From Streptomyces sp. R28 (GTDB lineage Bacteria; Actinomycetota; Actinomycetes; Streptomycetales; Streptomycetaceae), in the NCBI RefSeq assembly GCF_041052385.1, contig NZ_CP163439.1, positions 2,965,001 to 3,029,000 on the forward strand: a stretch of 64,000 nucleotides of DNA, written 5' to 3'. Positions 16,524 through 25,830 of the stretch are shown here, one piece after another (positions within the stretch are counted from its first letter, which is position 1; each line of letters opens with the position of its first letter). The position numbers and the translations under genes are program-made. A model generated the notes under the pieces. That model did no database searches. It saw only the letters and a list, made by a program, of their open reading frames with translations, and was not told where the DNA came from.

Positions 16524-18052
16524 CAGCCGGTTCCGTCCGTCGCGACCTTCTCGTACCAGGGGTCGCGCAGTTCGAGGGTCCAGTCGGCGACCGTCTCGAG
16601 CGTGGGCTCGTACACCTCGGCGCTGCCCGCGAGCTCCTGGTAGATCGTCCGAAAATTGTCCACGGAGCGGCGCAGCGTGAAGCGGTCGATGACGCGCTGA
16701 CGGGACAACTCACCCAGTTCCAGGCGTCGCTCGTCGTCGCGGAGCAGGGTCAGCGCGGCCGCCGCCATCTTCTCCGGCTCGCGCGGCGGGACCACCAGGC
16801 CGGTGTCGCCGACGGCCTCGCGCACTCCCCCGACGTCCGTCGAGACCGTCGTACGGCCGCAGGACATGGCCTCGATGATGGAGAACGGGAAGCCCTCGGA
16901 GATGGACGACAGCATGACGACGTGGCCGGCGGCGTAGGCGCGCCGGACCTCGCTGATGCGCCCCTCGAAGGTCAGGCCGTCCGTCACGCCCAGCTCGGCG
17001 GCGAGCTTCTCCAGCTTGGTGCGGTAGGCCTCGCCGCCGGGCGGAACCGGTCCGAACAACCGCAGGCGGGTTTCCGGGAGTTCGGCGCGGACCATGCTGT
17101 AGGCGCGCAGCAGGGTCTCCAGGTCCTTGATGGGGTCGACGCGGCCGCACCAGGTGAGGGTGGGGACCTCGGGCTCGGGGCCGGCGTGCGGGAAGGCGTG
17201 CGGGTCGACGCCGTTGTAGACCGTGCGGATCTTGTCGGCGTCGGCGCCGCCGCGCTCCTCCCAGCGGCGGTTGTACTGGTTGCAGGGGGTGATCAGGTCG
17301 GCCGCCCGGTAACCGAGTGAGTTCAGCTCGCGGTAGAAGCCGAGCATGAACGCCTTCACGGGCCAGCGCTGGGCCTCGCTGCGGTAGCCGAGGTAGCGCT
17401 CGCGCAGATAGATGCCGTGCTCGGTGAGGAGGAAGGGCACGCCGTCCAGCTTGTGGGCGGCGAGGGCGGGGAGGGTCGCGAGGCCGCTGCTCACCGCGTG
17501 GGCGACGGAGTCCTCGGGGATGCGGGTCCCGAGGGGGCGCAGGGCGTGTTCCAGCAGGTCGGTCGCGGTCAGGGCGTCGTGGACGGTCGGGCGGGCGGCC
17601 GCGGTCGGCAGCTGCGGCATCGTCCATATCCACATCAGCGACCGCAGCGCCGACTCGGTGCGCAGCGCCGCCGACAGGCGCCCGTCGCGGGCGAGTTCGG
17701 CCAGCTCGTACAGGGCCTCACCGAAGTCGATGTGGGCTTCGGGGCCCTCGGGGTCGAGGAAGGAGAGCAGGAAGCGCTCGTAGGAGTCGGTGAACCGGCG
17801 CCGGGCCCTGCCGTACGGCGCGTGTCTGCGCCCCGGGCGCGGCCCCCAGGTCGGTACGGAGGTGTGCCGGTAGACGTTGGGCGGCAGCTCCCAGGTGACG
17901 GGTTCGCGGCCGGTTCCGGTGAGCGACACGATGTGGAAGTCGACCTCCGGCATGCCCTTGACGAGCTGGTCGCACCAGGTGCTGACCCCACCGTGGACAT
18001 GCGGATAGGTGCCCTCGGTGAGCATGGTGACATGACGGCCTGTGCGCATCAT
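16520..18052 (-). CDS. pelF: PelF-type GT4 glycosyltransferase
   Basis: Predicted cytosolic polymerase that uses UDP-hexosamine (UDP-GlcNAc/GalNAc in Pel systems). 510 residues. The N-terminal DUF3492 half starts VTMLTEGTYPHVHGGVSTW and includes the PelF-like block FLLTEHGIYLRERYLGYR (208-225). The C-terminal GT4 half has CGRVDPIKDLETLLRA, RLFGPVP and the retaining-GT EX7E motif at E386 and E394 (SEGFPFSIIEAMSCG). The ATG at 18050-18052 (or the next at 18049) follows a GGGGGAA ribosome site. It heads the four tightly overlapping genes and lies 108 bp after the deacetylase gene. Confidence 0.9.
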   Translation of the reverse strand: MMRTGRHVTMLTEGTYPHVHGGVSTWCDQLVKGMPEVDFHIVSLTGTGREPVTWELPPNVYRHTSVPTWGPRPGRRHAPYGRARRRFTDSYERFLLSFLDPEGPEAHIDFGEALYELAELARDGRLSAALRTESALRSLMWIWTMPQLPTAAARPTVHDALTATDLLEHALRPLGTRIPEDSVAHAVSSGLATLPALAAHKLDGVPFLLTEHGIYLRERYLGYRSEAQRWPVKAFMLGFYRELNSLGYRAADLITPCNQYNRRWEERGGADADKIRTVYNGVDPHAFPHAGPEPEVPTLTWCGRVDPIKDLETLLRAYSMVRAELPETRLRLFGPVPPGGEAYRTKLEKLAAELGVTDGLTFEGRISEVRRAYAAGHVVMLSSISEGFPFSIIEAMSCGRTTVSTDVGGVREAVGDTGLVVPPREPEKMAAAALTLLRDDERRLELGELSRQRVIDRFTLRRSVDNFRTIYQELAGSAEVYEPTLETVADWTLELRDPWYEKVATDGTGW

Positions 18053-18096
18053 GCGAGTTCCCCCCTGTGGAACAACGGTGGTGCTACGGCTCGGAA

Positions 18097-18139
18097 GCGC
18101 ACCCCGGCAGATCGGTCGTGAGGTGGTGCCGGGGTGCGC
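18097..18139 (-). terminator. Hairpin between the deacetylase and pelF genes
   Basis: Perfect 13-bp inverted repeat (gcgcaccccggca at 18097-18109, complement at 18127-18139) in the 108-bp gap. In the direction of transcription it lies after the deacetylase stop and before the pelF ribosome site. It may terminate, attenuate or set the ratio of secreted deacetylase to synthase. Confidence 0.6.
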
Positions 18140-18160
18140 CCGAGGTCCGGCTGGGCAGCC

Positions 18161-20206
18161 CTACGACGGCAGCTTCAGCTTGAGAGCGGTCTGCAGCAGC
18201 TCGGGCGTGGTCCAGGCCGAGCGCGCTCCCGCGTACGGCGTCCCGAACGCGGTGGTGCCGATGACGAGTTGCTTGGTGGTCCCCGCCGGTGCGGTCACCG
18301 GGATCTGGGTCCCGGACGGGGCGGTGACGGTGACGGCCCTGCCGATGCGGTACGCCGTGACGGAGCCGTTCGCGAGAGCGGTCCGCCAGGCGGCACGGCG
18401 CTGCAGCTCGGTGCCGATGGCCCTCTGCGCGAGGTTCTCCACCGGGGTGTTGTCGGCGAAGAGCGCCTGGTAGTCGGCGAGCACCTTGTCCAGGACGGGG
18501 TACAGCGTCCGGCCCTCGGCCAGGTTGGACTGGTGGGCGTAGTGCGGGCGCGGGTCGTTGCCGATGGCGTGTCCGAGGGCGGTGCGGGCCTCCAGCGGGA
18601 CGATGTACTCGGCGTACCCGGTGGCCGGGTCCAGCGGGTCGGCCAGGCAGGTGGAGGCCGGGTTGTTCTCGCAGATGCCGCTGCCGCCGTCGGCCGTGGA
18701 GGTGTAGATCCAGTTGTACTCGTCGACCATCTCCTCCTCGGTGCCCACGTTGTAGTACACGTTCATCGGGTACCGGGGCACGGTCAGCGCGGCGCCGACC
18801 GCACGCTGGTCGGGCTCACGGGAGTTGTCCGAGGCGGTCCACTTGACGCCGTTGTCGGCGAGGGCGCCGGCCAAGTTGGGATTGTCGTCGGGCTGCTGCG
18901 GCAGGGTCCTCAGGCCCGAGTGCTCGCCGGTCACCAGCTCCGTGCGGTCGAGCGGGAGCCCCTTGGTGACGCCCCAGTTGTAGTTGTTCCTGATCTGCGC
19001 GGAGATGTCCGCCCGGCTCATGTACCGGGTCGAGCCGTCGGCGTTCTTGGCGCAGCTCCACGGCACGGTCGAGGTGTCCTGGACGCAGCCGAGGAAGGCG
19101 TGCGTGTAGGTGTGGTTGATCCAGCGGTACTGCGCCTTGTCGGCGAGCAGCCGGTCGGCGAGCGGGTCGGTGCCGCCGTTCTCGCTCTTCCACTCCTCGC
19201 CGGACCCGGCGTTGTAGACCATGTCCAGCTTGAAGCCGTGCTCCCGCTGCCACTGCGCGGCGTGGACCGCGTCCTCGGCCGTCATACGGATCGGCGTGGC
19301 CCCCTCGCCGTCACCGCCCACGCAGTCGAAGTCACCGGGCGTGCAGTTGCGTTCGGTGTCCCAGCGGCCGTCGGGCGCGAAGACGTCGTCGACGTGCACC
19401 GCGAAGTAGTTGCGCGCCTGCCCCAGGTGCACGCCCTGGGTCAGCCACTCGACGATGCCCCGGGCAAGGACCCGGAACTGCTGCTGGTACTCGTTGTACG
19501 CGAAGGTCACGACCAGTTCGCGGCGCCCGTCGTGGCTGTACTCGCCGATCAGGCTGCCGCGCCCGGAGCCGGCGGGCACGGGAAGGTCGACGTAGCTGGT
19601 GAAGCCCGTACGGGGCCGGGCGACGAAGCCGTAACTCTCCTGTACGGACGCGTTGTTGTCCTCGAACGTGAAAGCGCCGTCGAGATAGCCGAAATACCCG
19701 GCCTTGCCCTCGGTCGTGACGGAGGCCGCCCGCCCGTCGAGGGTGCCGGCCCAGCCGCCCTCGCTGGTGTAGTCGAGGCCGACGCCCGGATGGGCCCAGG
19801 TGTAGGCGTCGACCTGCGGGATGCCGTAGGTGCGCTCGTAGCTCTCCAGCGCGGTCTGCTCGGCGGAGCCCGCGCCGAAGGGGGCCTCGCCCGGCAGGAC
19901 GACGCCCTGGTACTTGGCCCGGGGCGTGCCGTTCACCGTGTCACTGAGGAACGCGCCCGTGATGGTCGGGCGGTTCGCGTCGGTCAGGTCGACGGTGGTG
20001 TACGGGATGCCGGTGCTTTTGAGCTGGGCGGTGAGGGCCCGGACCGGGCTGTCGCCGTTGTCCACGACCAGCACCCTGAGATCGATGCGCGGCTCCCCGG
20101 CAGCCGTGGCGCCCGGGGCCGCCAGGCCCAGGGTCAGCAGACCCGCGGCCGTCAAGGCGGCGACGACGTGTCTGCGGTTTGTTCCTCTGTGCGCACTGCG
20201 CGCCAT
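18161..20206 (-). CDS. Secreted Agd3-like (CE18) polysaccharide deacetylase
   Basis: Predicted extracytoplasmic N-deacetylase of a hexosamine polymer, 681 residues. A signal peptide covers residues 1-37 (Arg pair, hydrophobic core, ATAAGE). An N-terminal Rossmann-like/supporting domain (40-250) leads to the catalytic region. There HVDDVF (D273, D274) and NHTYTHAF (H365, H369) match the aspartate and HxxxH metal motifs of the NodB-like deacetylase superfamily, and later TGEHSGLR and HYAHQSN fit active-site loops. The domain plan resembles fungal Agd3, which deacetylates galactosaminogalactan. The ATG at 20206 is preceded by GGAAGGG; an upstream in-frame ATG has no such support. Confidence 0.82.
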   Translation of the reverse strand: MARSAHRGTNRRHVVAALTAAGLLTLGLAAPGATAAGEPRIDLRVLVVDNGDSPVRALTAQLKSTGIPYTTVDLTDANRPTITGAFLSDTVNGTPRAKYQGVVLPGEAPFGAGSAEQTALESYERTYGIPQVDAYTWAHPGVGLDYTSEGGWAGTLDGRAASVTTEGKAGYFGYLDGAFTFEDNNASVQESYGFVARPRTGFTSYVDLPVPAGSGRGSLIGEYSHDGRRELVVTFAYNEYQQQFRVLARGIVEWLTQGVHLGQARNYFAVHVDDVFAPDGRWDTERNCTPGDFDCVGGDGEGATPIRMTAEDAVHAAQWQREHGFKLDMVYNAGSGEEWKSENGGTDPLADRLLADKAQYRWINHTYTHAFLGCVQDTSTVPWSCAKNADGSTRYMSRADISAQIRNNYNWGVTKGLPLDRTELVTGEHSGLRTLPQQPDDNPNLAGALADNGVKWTASDNSREPDQRAVGAALTVPRYPMNVYYNVGTEEEMVDEYNWIYTSTADGGSGICENNPASTCLADPLDPATGYAEYIVPLEARTALGHAIGNDPRPHYAHQSNLAEGRTLYPVLDKVLADYQALFADNTPVENLAQRAIGTELQRRAAWRTALANGSVTAYRIGRAVTVTAPSGTQIPVTAPAGTTKQLVIGTTAFGTPYAGARSAWTTPELLQTALKLKLPS

Positions 20207-20556
20207 TGATGTGCCCTTCCCCCCAGAAGATCCCCTTACGGCCGCTCGTGACGAATCAGCGGGATCCGTGGGAATCATGCAAAGCGGCAAGCCGATCGCT
20301 CACCGGAACCAGACGAGTGTGACTCAGCTCACCGCCGGCGAGGATCAAGAAATGACCACGACGCCACCGACAGGTGAACGCCCGTAGGAATGAGCGAACG
20401 CTCACACGAGCGTAGGCTCATCCCAGTGTTCGCCGTACCGGGGAAGGCCCCGCTGCTACCGCACCCGTAGGTCGGAACTAGGGTCGGCCGTCGGCCCGGT
20501 CGACCCACACCATTCGGCCATCGCAAACTTCACATCGGAAGCGAGATTTCACCACC
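20207..20556. other. Divergent promoter region, polysaccharide locus / pepA
   Basis: 350 bp with no gene. It should carry the promoters for the leftward deacetylase and the rightward pepA. The clearest structure is the palindrome at 20391-20404 nested in a wider tgagc...gctca arrangement ending at 20420. Confidence 0.6.
20391..20404. promoter_or_regulatory. Candidate operator palindrome
   Basis: TGAGCGAACGCTCA is a perfect inverted repeat with 6-bp arms around AA. A second GCTCA lies at 20416-20420, giving overlapping dyads. Length and form suit a dimeric repressor. The regulator is unknown. Confidence 0.45.
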
Positions 20557-22104
20557 GTGACTGCTCTCACTCTCAGCACCGCCGCGGCGCCCGGCCTGCG
20601 GGCCGACGCGATCGTGATCGGTGTCGCCAAGGGCGCTGCGTCCACGTCCGGGGGACTGGTTGTCGCACCGGGCGCAGAGGCTGTGGACAAGGCGTACGAC
20701 GGCAAGCTCGCCGGCGTCCTGGAGACCCTCGGCGCCTCGGGCGCCGAGGGCGAGGTGACGAAGCTCCCCGCGCCCGCCGGCTTCAAGGCCCCGCTCGTGG
20801 TGGCGGTCGGCCTGGGTGCCGAGCCCGAGGACCCCAAGGATGGGGCCTACGACGGCGAGGCCCTGCGCAAGGCCGCCGGCGTCGCCGCCCGCGCCCTCGC
20901 CGGCGCCAAGAAGGCCGCGTTCGCGCTGCCGCTGGGCGACGCCGGTGACGTCGGCGCCGTCGCCGAGGGCGTGCTGCTCGGCGCGTACGCGTTCGACGCC
21001 TACAAGGGCAACGGCAAGAACGCCCAGGACAAGAAGAACGGCAAGGCGCCCCTCGCCGAGGCCGCGCTGCTCGGCGGCAAGCCCCGCGACAAGGAGCACA
21101 AGGCGGCGATCGAGCGCGCCACCGCCGTCTCCGAGGAGCTCAACCGCGCCCGCGACCTGATCAACACCCCGCCGAACGACCTCACCCCCGAGTCCTTCGC
21201 CGCGATCGCCTCGGCGGCGGCCAAGGAGCACGGCATCAAGGTGCAGGTGCTCGACGAGAAGGCGCTGACCAAGGGCGGCTACGGCGGCATCCTGGGCGTC
21301 GGCTCCGGGTCGGCGGCCGGCCCGCGGCTGGTGAAGCTGACGTACACGAGCTCCAGGTCGGCCAAGCACCTCGCCTTCGTCGGCAAGGGCATCACCTACG
21401 ACTCGGGCGGCATCTCGCTGAAGCCGGCCGGGCACAACGAGACGATGAAGTGCGACATGAGCGGTGCGGCCGCCGTGTTCGCCGCCGTCGTCGCCGCCGC
21501 GCGCCTCGGTCTCGACGTGAATGTCACCGGGTGGCTGGCGCTCGCCGAGAACATGCCCTCGGGTTCCGCCGTGCGCCCGGGTGACGTGCTGCGCATGTAC
21601 AGCGGCAAGACGGTGGAGGTGCTCAACACGGACGCCGAGGGCCGGCTGGTGCTCGCGGACGCGCTGTGGGCGGCGTCGCAGGAGAAGCCGGACGCGATCG
21701 TGGACGTCGCGACGCTGACCGGGGCGATGGTGCTGGCGCTGGGCAACCGGACGTTCGGTGTGATGGCCAACGACGACGCGTTCCGCTCCGCGGTGGTGGA
21801 AGCGGCGGAGGAGGTCGGCGAGCCGTCCTGGCCGATGCCGCTGCCGGAGCACCTGCGCAAGGGGATGGACTCGCCCACCGCCGACATCGCCAACATGGGT
21901 GAGCGCATGGGTGGCGGCCTGGTCGCCGGTCTCTTCCTGCGTGAGTTCGTGGGCGAGGGCATCACGTGGGCGCACGTCGACATCGCCGGTCCCGCGTTCA
22001 ACGAGGGCGGGCCCTTCGGGTACACGCCGAAGGGTGGTACCGGTAGCGCGGTGCGGACGCTGGTTCGGCTGGCCGAACTGACGGCGGCCGGCGACCTGGG
22101 CTGA
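20557..22104 (+). CDS. pepA: Leucyl aminopeptidase (M17)
   Basis: Cytosolic dizinc aminopeptidase of 515 residues (GTG start), releasing N-terminal residues from peptides. The N-terminal ~165 residues form the regulatory domain. The catalytic domain has DLINTPPNDLTPE, the Lys/Asp metal motif GKGITYDSGGISLKP, MKCDMSGAAAV and the M17 signature NTDAEGRLVLADAL. All ligands are present. It is transcribed toward lpd; a hairpin follows its stop. Confidence 0.96.
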   Translation: MTALTLSTAAAPGLRADAIVIGVAKGAASTSGGLVVAPGAEAVDKAYDGKLAGVLETLGASGAEGEVTKLPAPAGFKAPLVVAVGLGAEPEDPKDGAYDGEALRKAAGVAARALAGAKKAAFALPLGDAGDVGAVAEGVLLGAYAFDAYKGNGKNAQDKKNGKAPLAEAALLGGKPRDKEHKAAIERATAVSEELNRARDLINTPPNDLTPESFAAIASAAAKEHGIKVQVLDEKALTKGGYGGILGVGSGSAAGPRLVKLTYTSSRSAKHLAFVGKGITYDSGGISLKPAGHNETMKCDMSGAAAVFAAVVAAARLGLDVNVTGWLALAENMPSGSAVRPGDVLRMYSGKTVEVLNTDAEGRLVLADALWAASQEKPDAIVDVATLTGAMVLALGNRTFGVMANDDAFRSAVVEAAEEVGEPSWPMPLPEHLRKGMDSPTADIANMGERMGGGLVAGLFLREFVGEGITWAHVDIAGPAFNEGGPFGYTPKGGTGSAVRTLVRLAELTAAGDLG

Positions 22105-22119
22105 CGTTGTTCTGAATGA

Positions 22120-22152
22120 GGGGGCTCCGCGCGCGGGGAGGGCGGAGCCCCC
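22120..22152 (+). terminator. Terminator hairpin after pepA
   Basis: 11-bp stem gggggctccgc (22120-22130) with its complement at 22142-22152, followed by a short T-containing stretch (ctcttcc). Confidence 0.75.
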
Positions 22153-22347
22153 TCTTCCGTGCCCGCTCAACTGAACGTGGGACGTCTCACACACCGGCCC
22201 GGCGTCTCGTTCGGTGTGGACAAGTGCGAAGATGGGGCTCGGCAGGACAGGGCCCCCACCACAGGGCCGAAGAAAGAGCGGCCGGACACCAGCCGCCTGT
22301 CGGTCATCGACGACCGGCGTACGGCGCACATGCATGGAGGACGTGAC

Positions 22348-23736
22348 GTGGCGAACGACGCCAGCACCGTTTTCGACCTAGTGATCCTCGGCGGTGGTAG
22401 TGGCGGTTACGCCGCGGCCCTGCGCGGGGCGCAGCTGGGCCTGGACGTCGCCCTGATCGAGAAGGACAAGGTCGGCGGCACCTGCCTGCACCGGGGTTGC
22501 ATCCCCACCAAGGCCCTGCTGCACGCGGGCGAGATCGCCGACCAGGCCCGCGAGAGCGAGCAGTTCGGTGTGAAGGCCACCTTCGAGGGCATCGACATCG
22601 CCGGGGTCCACAAGTACAAGGACGGCGTGATCGCCGGTCTGTACAAGGGCCTGCAGGGGCTCGTCGCCTCCCGGAAGGTGACGTACATCGAGGGTGAGGG
22701 CCGCCTCTCCTCCCCCACCTCCGTCGACGTGAACGGCCAGCGCATCCAGGGCCGCCACGTCCTGCTGGCGACCGGCTCCGTGCCGAAGTCGCTGCCGGGC
22801 CTGGAGATCGACGGCAACCGCATCATCTCCTCGGACCACGCCCTCGTCCTGGACCGCGTGCCGAAGTCCGCGATCATCCTGGGCGGCGGTGTCATCGGCG
22901 TCGAGTTCGCCTCCGCGTGGAAGTCCTTCGGCTCGGACGTCACCGTCATCGAGGGCCTGAAGCACCTCGTCCCGGTCGAGGACGAGAACTCCTCGAAGCT
23001 TCTTGAGCGCGCGTTCCGCAAGCGCGGCATCAAGTTCAACCTGGGCACCTTCTTCTCCAAGGCCGAGTACACGGCCGACGGTGTCAAGGTCACCCTCGCC
23101 GACGGCAAGGAGTTCGAGGCCGAGGTCCTCCTCGTCGCCGTCGGTCGTGGCCCCGTCTCCGCCGGTCTCGGTTACGAGGAGCAGGGCGTCGCCATGGACC
23201 GCGGCTACGTCCTCGTCGACGAGTACATGCGCACCAACGTCCCGACCATCTCCGCCGTCGGTGACCTGGTCCCCACGCTCCAGCTCGCGCACGTCGGCTT
23301 CGCCGAGGGCATCCTGGTTGCGGAGCGTCTGGCCGGTCTGAAGACCGTTCCGATCGACTACGACGGTGTCCCGCGGGTGACGTACTGCCACCCGGAGGTC
23401 GCCTCCGTCGGTATCACCGAGGCCAAGGCCAAGGAGATCTACGGCGCGGACAAGGTCGTCGCTCTGAAGTACAACCTGGCGGGCAACGGCAAGAGCAAGA
23501 TCCTGAACACCGCGGGCGAGATCAAGCTCGTCCAGGTGAAGGACGGTGCCGTGGTCGGCGTCCACATGGTCGGCGACCGTATGGGCGAGCAGGTCGGCGA
23601 GGCCCAGCTGATCTACAACTGGGAGGCGCTGCCGGCCGAGGTCGCCCAGCTCATCCACGCCCACCCGACGCAGAACGAGGCGCTCGGCGAGGCGCACCTG
23701 GCCCTCGCGGGCAAGCCGCTGCACGCGCACGACTGA
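22348..23736 (+). CDS. lpd: Dihydrolipoyl dehydrogenase (E3)
   Basis: FAD enzyme that reoxidises the dihydrolipoyl groups of 2-oxoacid dehydrogenase complexes with NAD. 462 residues. The dinucleotide fold is FDLVILGGGSGGYAAALRG. The redox-active disulfide is C46/C51 in GGTCLHRGCIPTKAL, the second NAD-binding motif is ILGGGVIGVEFA, and the C-terminal active-site His lies in HAHPTQNEALGE. GTG 22348 is preceded by GGAGG at 22336-22340. The open frame reaches back to 22159, but the extra residues are unrelated. It lies 59 bp before the E2 gene and is probably cotranscribed with it. Confidence 0.95.
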   Translation: MANDASTVFDLVILGGGSGGYAAALRGAQLGLDVALIEKDKVGGTCLHRGCIPTKALLHAGEIADQARESEQFGVKATFEGIDIAGVHKYKDGVIAGLYKGLQGLVASRKVTYIEGEGRLSSPTSVDVNGQRIQGRHVLLATGSVPKSLPGLEIDGNRIISSDHALVLDRVPKSAIILGGGVIGVEFASAWKSFGSDVTVIEGLKHLVPVEDENSSKLLERAFRKRGIKFNLGTFFSKAEYTADGVKVTLADGKEFEAEVLLVAVGRGPVSAGLGYEEQGVAMDRGYVLVDEYMRTNVPTISAVGDLVPTLQLAHVGFAEGILVAERLAGLKTVPIDYDGVPRVTYCHPEVASVGITEAKAKEIYGADKVVALKYNLAGNGKSKILNTAGEIKLVQVKDGAVVGVHMVGDRMGEQVGEAQLIYNWEALPAEVAQLIHAHPTQNEALGEAHLALAGKPLHAHD

Positions 23737-23795
23737 CCCTCGGTCGACGAAGCGACGACTCAGACTTCCGCAATTCGTAAGGAGCAACCGAAACC

Positions 23796-25577
23796 ATGGC
23801 GGTTTCCGTAACCCTTCCGGCGCTCGGCGAGAGCGTCACCGAGGGCACTGTCACCCGCTGGCTGAAGGCCGAGGGTGAGCGCGTCGAGGCCGACGAGCCG
23901 CTGCTCGAGGTCTCCACCGACAAGGTCGACACCGAGATCCCCTCCCCCGCCGCCGGCGTCCTGGCCTCCATCAAGGTCGCCGAGGACGAGACGGTCGAGG
24001 TCGGCGCCGAGCTGGCCGTCATCGACGACGGCACGGGCGCGCCCGCCGCCGCCCCGGCCCCCGCTGCCGAGCCCGCCCCGGCCGCCGAGCCGGAGCCGGC
24101 CCCGCAGGCCGCTGCCCCGTCCACGGAGCAGGCCGCCCCGGCTCCGGCGCCCACCGCCGAGGCCGCCGCAGGTGCCGGCTCCGCCGAGGGCACGGACGTG
24201 GTCCTGCCCGCGCTCGGCGAGTCCGTCACCGAGGGCACCGTCACCCGCTGGCTGAAGTCGGTCGGCGACAGCGTCGAGGCCGACGAGCCGCTGCTCGAGG
24301 TCTCCACCGACAAGGTCGACACCGAGATCCCCGCCCCCACCTCCGGCACGCTGCTGGAGATCGTGGTCGGCGAGGACGAGACGGCCGAGGTCGGCGCCAA
24401 GCTGGCCGTCATCGGCGTCGCGGGGGCCGCCCCGGCCCCGGCTGCCCCGGCTCCCGCCGCCCCGGCCGCGCCCGCAGCTCCGGCCGCTCCGGCGCCCGCC
24501 CCTGCCGCTCCGGCCGCTCCGGCCGCGCCCGCCGCTGCCGCCCCGGCTCCGGTCGCCCCCGCGGCCCCGGCTCCCGCTCCGGCCGCTCCGGCTCCGGTCA
24601 CGCCGGCTCCGGCCGCTCCGGCCGCCGCCCAGGCGACCGACGAGGGTGCCTACGTCACCCCGCTGGTGCGCAAGCTCGCCGCCGAGAACGGCGTCGACCT
24701 GGCCACCGTCAAGGGCACCGGCGTCGGCGGCCGTATCCGCAAGCAGGACGTCATCGCCGCCGCCGAGGCCGCGAAGGCCGCTGCCGCTGCTCCGGCTCCG
24801 GCCGCTGCCGCCCCGGCCGCCGCTGCCAAGAAGGCGCCGTCCCTGGAGGCCTCCCCCCTCCGTGGCCAGACCGTCAAGATGCCCCGCATCCGCAAGGTCA
24901 TCGGCGACAACATGGTCAAGGCGCTGCACGAGCAGGCGCAGCTGTCCTCGGTCGTCGAGGTCGACGTCACCCGCCTGATGAAGCTGCGCGCCCGCGCCAA
25001 GGACGCGTTCGCGGCCCGTGAGGGCGTCAAGCTCTCCCCGATGCCGTTCTTCGTGAAGGCCGCGGCCCAGGCGCTGAAGGCGCACGCGCCCATCAACGCC
25101 AAGATCAACGAGGGCGAAGGCACGATCACCTACTTCGACACCGAGAACGTCGGTATCGCGGTGGACTCCGAGAAGGGCCTGATGACCCCGGTCATCAAGC
25201 ACGCCGGCGACCTCAACATCGCGGGCATCGCCAAGGCCACGGCGGAGCTGGCCGGCAAGGTCCGCGCCAACAAGATCACCCCGGACGAGCTGTCCGGCGC
25301 GACCTTCACCATCTCCAACACCGGTTCGCGCGGTGCGCTCTTCGACACGATCATCGTGCCGCCGGGCCAGGTCGCGATCCTCGGCATCGGCGCCACGGTC
25401 AAGCGCCCCGCCGTCATCGAGACGGAGGAGGGCACGGTCATCGGCGTCCGCGACATGACGTACCTGACCCTGTCCTACGACCACCGCCTGGTGGACGGCG
25501 CCGACGCGGCCCGTTACCTGACGGCGGTCAAGGCGATCCTGGAGGCGGGCGAGTTCGAGGTCGAGCTCGGCCTGTAA
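23796..25577 (+). CDS. sucB: 2-oxoacid dehydrogenase E2 acyltransferase (SucB/AceF actinobacterial type)
   Basis: Core acyltransferase of 593 residues. Two lipoyl domains (about 3-76 and 134-207) carry lipoylated K43 and K173 in TDKVDTEIP. Ala/Pro linkers lead to an E3-binding domain (285-320, [20 protein letters not shown]). The catalytic domain (350-593) ends with [16 protein letters not shown], including the catalytic His. The family is often named SucB, but in actinobacteria this E2 serves pyruvate dehydrogenase; flanking lpd and aceE support that. The DNA of the two lipoyl domains is nearly identical over long stretches. Confidence 0.93.
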   Translation: MAVSVTLPALGESVTEGTVTRWLKAEGERVEADEPLLEVSTDKVDTEIPSPAAGVLASIKVAEDETVEVGAELAVIDDGTGAPAAAPAPAAEPAPAAEPEPAPQAAAPSTEQAAPAPAPTAEAAAGAGSAEGTDVVLPALGESVTEGTVTRWLKSVGDSVEADEPLLEVSTDKVDTEIPAPTSGTLLEIVVGEDETAEVGAKLAVIGVAGAAPAPAAPAPAAPAAPAAPAAPAPAPAAPAAPAAPAAAAPAPVAPAAPAPAPAAPAPVTPAPAAPAAAQATDEGAYVTPLVRKLAAENGVDLATVKGTGVGGRIRKQDVIAAAEAAKAAAAAPAPAAAAPAAAAKKAPSLEASPLRGQTVKMPRIRKVIGDNMVKALHEQAQLSSVVEVDVTRLMKLRARAKDAFAAREGVKLSPMPFFVKAAAQALKAHAPINAKINEGEGTITYFDTENVGIAVDSEKGLMTPVIKHAGDLNIAGIAKATAELAGKVRANKITPDELSGATFTISNTGSRGALFDTIIVPPGQVAILGIGATVKRPAVIETEEGTVIGVRDMTYLTLSYDHRLVDGADAARYLTAVKAILEAGEFEVELGL

Positions 25578-25601
25578 GCCACCAGGGCTTTCCAGCCTGT
25601 A

Positions 25602-25637
25602 CGGCGCCCCGTCCGGACTTCTCCGGGCGGGGCGCCG
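25602..25637 (+). terminator. Terminator hairpin after the E2 gene
   Basis: 15-bp arms (25602-25616 and 25623-25637) with one mismatch around a 6-base loop; 24 bases after the stop codon. Confidence 0.8.
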
Positions 25638-25830
25638 CCTTTGTGTGCGCGACCAGCCGTCGACGACCCGCACCCGCCCGATGGGCAGTCCGAACCGAAC
25701 TCCTGGGCACCCGGCTCAAGGCAAGGCCGTGTAAGTCTCGTCTCACCTGCACGAAAGCGCCCCCACGCGCCCTCCCAGCGGAGCGCAACGGCCGTATTGT
25801 CTAAACGTCAACGCGCCTTAAGGAGCCCTC

